Shown: positions 56,441 through 64,000 of the stretch, piece after piece | Position numbering within the stretch: the first letter of the stretch is position 1 | Layout: every line of letters starts with the position of its first letter | Assembly: GCA_932521035.1 (NCBI GenBank) | Contig: OW051494.1 | Location: forward strand, 9,224,001 to 9,288,000 | Length of the DNA stretch: 64,000 nucleotides | Source: Oscheius dolichura | Lineage: Eukaryota > Nematoda > Chromadorea > Rhabditida > Rhabditidae | Direction: 5' to 3' | The notes under the pieces: generated by a model | Databases searched by the model: none | What the model saw: only the letters and a program-made list of their open reading frames with translations | What the model was told of the DNA's origin: nothing | Position numbers and translations under genes: made by a program

Positions 56441-57225
56441 GAAAAATTGGGCTTAAAAAATTTTCCTATTTCTCCTGATTACGGTATTATACTTCTTTTT
56501 ACAAGTAGGCCCTAAACTCGCGAGAAAAATCCATTTTTAGGCGCGAAAACGGTCAAAATCGCAGTTTGCCGGCAAAATGGTTCCACAACGGCATAAATCG
56601 AAAATTTTTGTTCAAATGGTCCCGTCACAATAATAATCACGGGGTTGTCTTTCCTCTGGTTAAAAAAATCCGTCTAAAAATTCACATATTCCTAGTTTTC
56701 GTCCTCTTTTTCTTTCGATCCCCATAGTATTCCGGGTTTTCACTGCCGGCTGCTGCCTCCTGCACTTGGCGCCAATTTCATTATTCAAATATATTTTGGT
56801 TTCGCCGTGAGTCTCCCCTGCCCTGCCATCAGCCGTTGCTACACACGCATACACTTCAAATTTGCCCTTCTAGTAACGTCCGGAAGACTGCCCCCCGGCT
56901 GCCCTGCCCCCCCCCCCCCCCTCTCCTCCTCACGCAATCGGAGGAAAATGTCCTCTCCGAAAGACGAGTAGCCTTGGCTGTCTAGCTACTTGTGGGAATT
57001 TATATTCAGAGTGATCACTGGTCTTCGTGTTGGGAGCAGGGGGATAAATTGAGACGTCTGCCTTACGCATAAATCTGAGCTCCACGACTCGACACAATGG
57101 GTTAACCCGGCGATTCGTAAACGAGATAAGGGTCATCGCGCCGAGGGGAAAGAAGAAGAAGAGGAGTCCCCGATGGATTTGGAATAACGAAATCTGGAGA
57201 AAATTTGGATAAAACGTAGGGAAAT

Positions 57226-57379
57226 GGCTGGGTCCTGGATAGTCCGATCCCCTGTACCCGTAAAGTCTCGGCAAGAGTTAGATATAAAGGCGTCACTGTT
57301 TTGTAACAGTTTTGAATAAAGATGATCTTGCTGCCGAGACTTTTCGGGTGCGGAGGATCGGTCCGTCGAGAACCGAGCC
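57226..57379. mobile_element. MITE of the UNC-79-intron family, copy 3
   Basis: GGCTGGGTCCTGGATAGTCC on the left, inverted GAGAACCGAGCC on the right; interior CCCGTAAAGTCTCGGCA and TTGAATAAAGATGATC in the opposite orientation to copy 1. Confidence 0.7.
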
Positions 57380-57651
57380 GTTCCCGATGCAAATCCCTAG
57401 TCTGTCCTCAAAATTTGGACTTTTCTGCCTGTATCTTGGATTTGATGGTCATCTACCTTTAGTCACGCTGCACTTTACCTCCTCTAAAACGAAAAAACAA
57501 CAACGGAGGGTTCAATTTTTTGACGGAGGGGGATTAGAAAGTCGCTCAGTGATGGGAATAGGACAGGTCAGGAAGACGAACATGATGAATGAAGGGGAGG
57601 TGACGGTCAAAAGGTTCAGGAGGATTATGAGGACACAATAGGATAGAAAAA

Positions 57652-57798
57652 CGGCTCGGTCCTCGATAGTCCGACCCCCTGCACCCGTAAAATCTCGGCA
57701 GGAGGATCATCTTTATTCAAAACTGTGACGCCTTTATTATACCTTTGTCCTGCCGAGACTTTACGGACGCAGGGGAGCGGACTATCGAAGAGCGAGCC
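57652..57798. mobile_element. MITE of the UNC-79-intron family, copy 4
   Basis: GGCTCGGTCCTCGATAGTCC and inverted GGACTATCGAAGAGCGAGCC ends about 147 bp apart; this is the cleanest copy. Confidence 0.75.
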
Positions 57799-58410
57799 AC
57801 CGGGAAAGTTCAAATTTTGAGAACAGATCCACCCGAGCCTGGATTTGTATCAGAAATCATCCAAAACGACCCTCTGCCCACTTTTCCCATTTCTCCGGAA
57901 TTTAGAAGCGGATGACCCAAAAATTTATGGTGTCAACTCTTTTACAGCCCTGATTTTGAGAGATTAGTTCGGATTTCTGTTGGAAGCCTAGTTTTCCCCC
58001 TCCTTTCTGTCCTTTTTGCTTCAAAAAGAACAAGACCCCGAGAAGAGACCATAAACCCCTGGGAGAGGTTCTAGCATTCATTTTCATTGAGGAAATTAGT
58101 ATTTCGGGCTGGGTTCTCTCCCCCCATCCTGCCCGCAGTCCCCTCGCTCTCTTCTCCGAGGCGGCAACAATCAACTAATGAGACTAAAAGGGAACGACTC
58201 CCTCCCTCCCGCTGTCCGGCACCCGCCGCACTCTTCCTCACCCTATAAGTGTTTGCTGGAAGTAGCGAAGTGTCGTGATGATTTCAGCGGACGAGGGTGG
58301 CTGCTGATTTGTGGAGAGGCGCAGCTGGAAGTCGGAAAGTGTTCGAATCTTGGCCGAAACTGAAAAAAAATCCATTTTTAGAGCGGAAAACGACCGATAA
58401 CAGATTCATT

Positions 58411-58548
58411 GGCTTGGAGACCCGCGTGCCCGCACCCATAAAATCTCGGCAGCTAAAACTTCTTTTATTCTCCGGCGCCCAATCTTCAAGTTGCTCTCGT
58501 GCCGAGATTTTACGGGTGCGGCGGCGCGGATTCCAGGATAAGGAAGGG
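58411..58548. mobile_element. MITE of the UNC-79-intron family, copy 5 (divergent)
   Basis: Keeps CACCCATAAAATCTCGGCA and its inverted partner GCCGAGATTTTACGGGTG; the outer ends differ from the other copies. Confidence 0.6.
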
Positions 58549-60621
58549 TTAAAATGGACCAAAGACAATGCGTTAGCTGTTTAACTGTGGCTCTTCTGCC
58601 GCCTAGCTGTCTAGCAGTGGCTCTTTGGCTGTCTAGCTGTCTAACTGTGGCTCTTATTTTTCGTGTAAAACTTCCAGAAATAGCCGTCGTTTACCTCACA
58701 AATCACCTTTTTTCTCCTATTCTCGCTAGTTTCGCCTGACATTTGATAAATTTCCCCTGAACTGGCGAAGCTATTTAGCGATCTCGTTCGCTGTGAGAGA
58801 ATAATCTTGTTTTCCTCCTCGGGAGTCCAAACTACCACTTCACATATGATTCTTTGATTAGATTTTTACTGACAACTAGCGGGAAGTGGGGAGGAGGAAA
58901 GTATGATACTGTGATTCAATTGAGACATAATTCAATTGAGTGCACTTTGAACTCTCAAAGATGGCGGAACACATCCTTATTAGGAGAATATATGGAGCGA
59001 TGTTCTACTTGAGAAAGGTTACTAGAGGACAGTAGTCCTTTTCCAAAAAATAGGGCTACCGTACATTTGTCTCTTCGAGACCTTTCGGACAAACGGCGAA
59101 GAAAGATCAAGAGAAATCGAAAATCCCGATCACTTCTGCTCAAGAGGTCCCGCGCGGAAGGTTTTGCGACTCGTTACAGTATCCCTATTTTTGGAGAAAG
59201 GCTGTAGAGCGATTACTATAGGACACTAACGAAGAATTTACGCAAAAAAGCGGGAAAGCATTAGCTATATCTGAATAAATTTGGCTTGATCTGGTCCAAT
59301 CCCATCCGGCCCTAGTTCCTGGCGCGGGGGTTCTCTGGGTCCAGAAAAGAACTTATAGGACACTGACAGAACAGGTTTTGCCTTTAAAAACTTCACCTCT
59401 TCTTCCTGATCACGGAAATACTTATAAATATATAAATATTTTTCCATGTGGTCGTCTAGATCGGTGCCTAGGCTTAGATTTCCCGTCTCTGGTCCCCCCA
59501 CTCAACTGGGCGACCACCTGCCGTAGTCCGGCTTGAGGCGCCCAGTCCCTTGAGAATTCCAGTTCGAAGTTTAAGACCCAACCCCATGAAAAACATCCCA
59601 CAACACAAATTAATTTATGAACACCGCCCAAAATCTGTGTTCCTGATCGCCAGAAGTGTTTTGCCGCCGGTTGGCGCGTCTTTTCTACAGTAACCGGGTC
59701 AAACGTTCAAATTTTCCCTCTTCTCCATGAAATCGAGGAGCAACCTACAGATTTAAATCCCAGACTTCTCTCTTAAAATCACCGCTCACATCTGTTCCAT
59801 CGGGGCAGTCTGAGTTCATATTTCCCTCTTTTTCAGCCACAATAACGAGCCAGGCTCTCCCCGTTATACCGAGTCAGTTTCCCATAATTCTTATGACTTC
59901 CTAGTCTCTCTTCTGCTTTCTGCTATTTTTTCTCTCTTTTCCCTTCAAGACCCCGAAAAATGACGTGTCTAACAAGAAAGAACACAACACAGCGTAAAGG
60001 GGAAGAGGTCGCGCGAGTAATATTGCGACGGGACACAATTGGCATTTCAAATTTTTCTCCACTCTCTCGCCTTCTCTTCGGACTTACTCGACCAAGCGTG
60101 AATTTTAAGATCAAGAATGATGTTGCAAACATTCGCAGCCCTGTTATGCACTGGAAAATATGTTTTCCCCTGTGAAAAACACCAAAATTCAAAGCGGGAT
60201 GAGGGGATTAGCTTTGGGGCGCGGTTACAGTATTTTTATGTTCATTTACAGTTGCAAGGCAGTTAGAGGTGTTAGAAACCTATTAAAAAAAGTAAAAATG
60301 GGGACGGATTGTCAACGGGGCGCGCTTACCGTACCCCCTCCATCAAACCAGTCAAAAACGCGGTTTCTTCGGGTTATCCTCCAATTTTGCGGCTTGTTTT
60401 CTTCCAAACAATCAAAAGGACTAGAGGCTTTGGCTCCCAAGACGAAGCCAGTTTCGCGCTAATTAATACTGGGGCGTTTTTCCCAGTAAACATGGAAAAA
60501 AGTGAAAACAGGAATGAATCAGCCCTTGTCCGATCCCCCTGCACCCGTAAAGTCTCGCCAAGACAAAAGTGGCTTTTTAAAGGACAGGAAATACAAAAAC
60601 ATCCATATATTTTCAACTTAC

Positions 60622-60901
60622 AGGTGTAATATTTGAGTAGGAAAGCCATGTCGCCGAGTCCGGCGAGGGTTCTCCTCGTCGGTGCCTGTGGCTGTATTAG
60701 CTGTGGCGCTGCTGGCTGTGGCGGGGGCGGTGGGGTACTTGTGAGTGTTGCCGTCGTCGCCGCCGCCGTGGCAGGCGTGGTGGTGGCTGGTGCTCCGCCC
60801 CGGACGGTTGCCATCCCCCGATGGGGTGGCCCCAGTTCGGCTGGCGGCCGGGGGTCTGTTCTCCCCGGCGCCACCGCTCCGCCTCCCAGTCGGCCAGCCA
60901 T
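60622..60901 (-). CDS. Possible N-terminal exon of UNC-79
   Basis: From ATG at 60899-60901 the minus strand reads MAGRLGGGAVAPGRT, a Pro/Ala/Thr-rich stretch, then TRRTLAGLGDMAFLLKYYTC at a GTAAGT donor. The GDMAFLLKYY part resembles the conserved D-I-A-x-x-L-K-Y-F near the start of UNC79 proteins. The low-complexity head is unusual and about 4 kb separates it from the next certain exon, so the link is tentative. Confidence 0.4.
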
Positions 60902-63246
60902 ACTTACATTTTGATTCTTGCCGTTTTCCAGTTGCTCTCTCTATCTCTCACTCTTTCTCTTTCTCGCTAGCTTGTCTGTTTGCATTTGATTATATTCCCG
61001 CCTTTTTCCTCTCAGGCCCGCTTAAATTTCCTCATTTTCGCACCGCCCATCTTTTTGAATTTTTACTTCCAGTTTCCCTCCAAATTCCCGCCATTTCACT
61101 TTGAATCTTCCCCTTTCCCTCTCCTCCTAATGACCCCAAGAGGGAGGAGAATCCCGGCTTTTTAGTTAAGAAGAGGCCCCGAATGGAATTAGGACCCCCG
61201 GCACAGTGGGGGGAATCTCTGCTCCCTTACTGCCCTCTCCCCCCAAAAAATGACGTGAATTCTGCTTTAGGGTAGACGAAATCGAGCCGGAAAGGCAATG
61301 AGTCAGAGGGAAACAAAAATCTCTCTCTCCGACAGCTCAGAAATGGAGTTATTCCCAGGAAATCCCATTTCCTGGGTATTTGGGTGTTCCTCCAACACGT
61401 ACTAGTAGTAACTAATTAAAAAACGCCAGCTGCTCAAAAAGCTTTCTAAGAAAAAAGCTCCCCTTACTTAGCTCAAGGAATGGTAGCTGTAAACAACAGG
61501 AGAGGCAAGGAATTTTGTCGTTTTGTGGTCAGCTAGTGGGAGACGAAAGGAGGGATAGGGAATTTGAGCTTCATCAAGGAGATATCGTCTCATTTTGACG
61601 AAATTAACAAGAAAATACAGTAAAAATCGAGAGTAAGGCATAAATTCCGGGCATCAATAGGAAATTAGTATTTCTCTGGTCAGAAAATGGGAAAAAAATT
61701 GGCTGCAAATCAGGTTTTCCCTCTTTTGATGAAGATTTTACCCAGGAAACAATAAGTTGGTGATAGAAAACTTGAAATTGGTTTATACGGAAGCAAAAAA
61801 CGAGGTGATGCTTGAATTTTTCATATTTTACCCTATCAATCGTCAGAAAATGGGGAAAATTGGGTTTCTTCAGATGGGTAATGTAAAATATTAACAAAAA
61901 ACCAGTAAGCGCTGTATTTTCTCACTTACTGGAATGTTTTCTGCTAATTTTTCTATTAATCTTTGTTTGTAAGCATTTGAAAGCACGGGAATCAAGAAAA
62001 TAGCGAATAGGATCAAAAATGACGAAAAACATAAGTTGCAACTGTAAAAACCCCGTTTTATCCGGGGGTTCGCGAGCTTTTATGTCAAAATCCTCATTAT
62101 CCTTATTTACAGCAAACTGTGCGTATAAAATCATCAATTTCTTTCCTCTCACAGTCCGTAGCACCTTTTGATCTCTTTGCTATACATTTCCTTCTCTTTC
62201 CGCCATCTCTAGGGAGTTCTTCGCGTGCTCTAATTAGTAGGAGAGCCGAAGAGGTGGTTCAATTGTCTATATTCTTCTCGTAAGAGACCGGGAGAGATGA
62301 GCAATGAATTCTAATTGTGTATGCAATTGTTATTATTAGTAGTAGCCAGATGGCAGGGAAGCAGTAGTATTAGCATTCTTCTCTCTCTACGTTTATTTGA
62401 TTAGCAAAAAATTAGCAATTAGAATAATTAGCGTTAGTAGCTAGCTACAAATACGATATTTCTCCTCTACCTGTTACTGAGCGCTCTCTAAATTCTTCCT
62501 GATTCGTTGCTAAAAAAATAAAAATACTTTATTTATATATTTATACTTCATTTTGATTTATTACAAGCCTATTTTGCTGAATTTTTATGAAAATTAGCCA
62601 AAAACAGTCTACAATAGCAAAAATTAGAAAAACTTTCAAATTAGCTTCAAAATAAACAATTCTCATATTTCTTTGTCGTAATTTTCATGTTTCTTTGCTA
62701 TAAACAATGAAATCTAAAATTAGAATCAAGAAAAAGCGAGCAATTTACATCAAAAATGGATAGAATTTGCACCTGTTTGATTATAGCAGCGAAAATTGGC
62801 ATTTTCTCGTGTTTTTTCGTATAAATATAATGAAAAAAATACTCACATGTGGCCGCACGTGTAGTAGCCATATTTCATTTATGATGATCTTCTTCTTCTT
62901 CGGGCGCTGGCGCCAAGATTTTTGCGATTTATAGGAAGCCTCCAGTCTAGTTGTCTGGGCTTGTTCTTGCTCCACACACAATCGATCCGACGCGACGGCA
63001 AAGCTATTGCATTAGTATATTCCACACAGCAGCAGCATCCCCGGAGGCCACATTCGCGTACTGCGGTTTTTCTCTAGCACACGTTGATTGCCACTCATCA
63101 ACAGCACTTTTATCCTCGTTAAAATTGGAGAAATGCACGTGTGTTTTGATGTCAAATTCATGTAACATTCACAGAATCAACAATTAAACACAGTAATTAA
63201 CAAGAAAGAAGTAACAAAACATAACAAACGTTGATTTTTCTCTCTT
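60902..63246. other. Intergenic or upstream region, no gene recognised
   Basis: Becomes strongly AT-rich toward 63 kb. It probably includes the UNC-79 promoter and the 3' flank of the LYAR-like gene. Frames of 60-119 codons show no motif or splice pattern. Confidence 0.4.
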
Positions 63247-64000
63247 CTAAGCAAGTTGGGCTACATTTCCTTCTATTGAAACACGGGCTTTCTTTAACTT
63301 CTCCTCGAAAAGTTCTGCAGCCTCCTCAGCAACTCCTCCAGCTTGCTCATAATCGGCAACTACTGCCCTTTTCAACTTCTTTACCTGAAATTTAAATATG
63401 TTAACAGAATATATAGACTAGACATACCTTCATTTCACCACCTGCTTCCTTTAGTTTCCGTTTAATTGTTCTCTTCCACTTGAAACAGGATACAGCAGGC
63501 TGAAAATTAAAAGAAATGATTAAATGCCAACAAAAAATTAACCAAGGGGTAAAAAATGAGAAACACTTACAGATTCAAGACTATCATTTCCATTAATCTC
63601 TTCCGTTGGTTCTTTTTTACCGTTTATTTTGCCGTTTCCATTTTCATTAGTCTCTTTAGCAGCTTCTTTGCCGTTCGTTTCATCATTCTTATGATTTTTC
63701 TCCTCTGATACACTTGCCTGTGCTTCTGCAGCTTTCTGAAGAATAATTTTTATAAAATATAAAAAAAATGGAAACCTTTTCAGCAGCTTTCTTCGTTTCA
63801 TTACTAATAGCCTGCCAGCAACGTTCGCATAAGGATCTATTTCTAAGTTTCAGCGAATTCATAAGAAAATTGATAAATTTTGCCTCCTAAAAATAAGGAA
63901 ATGTAAAAATGAATGCGAAACACTAACCTTCCGAGGAATATTATCATAACTTTGTATTTTTTCAAGCATTTGTTTTACACTAGGATCAGCAACATTGGCT
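63247..64000 (-). CDS. LYAR-like nucleolar protein, C-terminal part (runs off the window)
   Basis: Five in-phase minus-strand exons: ANVADPSVKQMLEKIQSYDN (at the edge), KFINFLMNSLKLRNRSLCER, a Glu/Asn/Lys-rich segment (TNGKEAAKETNENGNGK), CFKWKRTIKRKLKEAGGEMK and VKKLKRAVVADYEQAGGV to the stop at 63247. The W-K-x-T-I-x-x-x-LK block followed by KKL-x-x-x-V-x-x-x-Y is the conserved C-terminal domain of LYAR, and NFLMNSLK matches its middle helix. LYAR proteins act in the nucleolus in ribosomal RNA production. The N-terminal C2HC zinc finger would lie beyond 64000. Introns are 41-60 bp with consensus ends. Confidence 0.75.

Larger units (their letters stand above)
56441..60621. other. Probable UNC-79 5' intron(s), MITE-rich
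   Basis: Holds three MITE copies, several GTCTAACTGTGGC motifs and many short palindromes. A possible small minus-strand exon near 58790-58700 (RSLNSFASSGEIYQMSG, ending RRKK at a GTGATT donor, after a CTCACAG acceptor) and a Lys/Tyr-rich frame near 59470-59390 could be UNC-79 exons, but I cannot align them with the family. Confidence 0.35.

Noticed and set aside
1-64000. CRISPR arrays, operons with ribosome binding sites, or other prokaryotic features
   Set aside because: No spaced direct repeats of that kind exist, and the exon-intron structure throughout is eukaryotic.

Overview
The window looks like nuclear DNA from a rhabditid nematode, probably Caenorhabditis or a close relative. The evidence is many introns of about 37-60 bp ending in TTTTCAG or TTTTTAG, probable trans-splice acceptors just before start codons, AATAAA signals close to stop codons, introns rich in short TACTGTA/TACCGTA palindromes, and nematode-type genes (an UNC-79 homologue and an SSQ-like sperm protein). 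I assembled exons by hand from frame continuity, splice signals and remembered family patterns. No search was run, so exon edges are good to a few bases at best.

Left part (1-36.3 kb): a repeat-rich region with many damaged genes. It opens with tandemly duplicated foldback elements. Then come a Helitron fragment and a multi-exon MULE-type transposase gene that meet end to end, the 3' half of an innexin starting next to the transposase 5' end, and a carboxylesterase with several frameshifts. An SLC46-like transporter lies at 19.1-21.5 kb. Four loci encode one lineage-specific Kelch family: a double-length gene at 14.4-16.5 kb and single-block genes at 21.6-22.6, 26.8-29.1 and 35.0-36.1 kb. Copies of a small coiled-coil exon lie near two of them. 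A hydrophobic exon precedes the Kelch block in two of them. Two protein-kinase fragments lie beside the Kelch loci. The Kelch loci at 14-17 kb and 34-36 kb, each with a carboxylesterase membrane-tail exon beside its 3' end, are inverted copies of each other. A small hydrophilic-protein gene (29.96-30.9 kb) and an ENY2-like gene (33.5-34.0 kb) sit between the repeats.

Middle (37-40 kb): a partial homeobox gene, then a secreted protein with a C-terminal von Willebrand factor A domain.

Right part (40.6 to about 61 kb): one large conserved minus-strand gene, homologous to UNC-79 of the NALCN sodium-leak channel complex, covering at least 15.9 kb. Its introns hold foldback elements, a MITE family and, on the opposite strand, a repetitive SSQ-like gene (52.9-54.5 kb). 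The window ends in the C-terminal part of a LYAR-like nucleolar protein (63.2-64 kb, minus strand).

The genes do not form one pathway. The notable structure is the Kelch family with its coiled-coil and hydrophobic exons spread by duplication, together with dense foldback DNA and a recurrent short motif (core TCTAACTGTGGC) around the homeobox gene and inside the UNC-79 introns.
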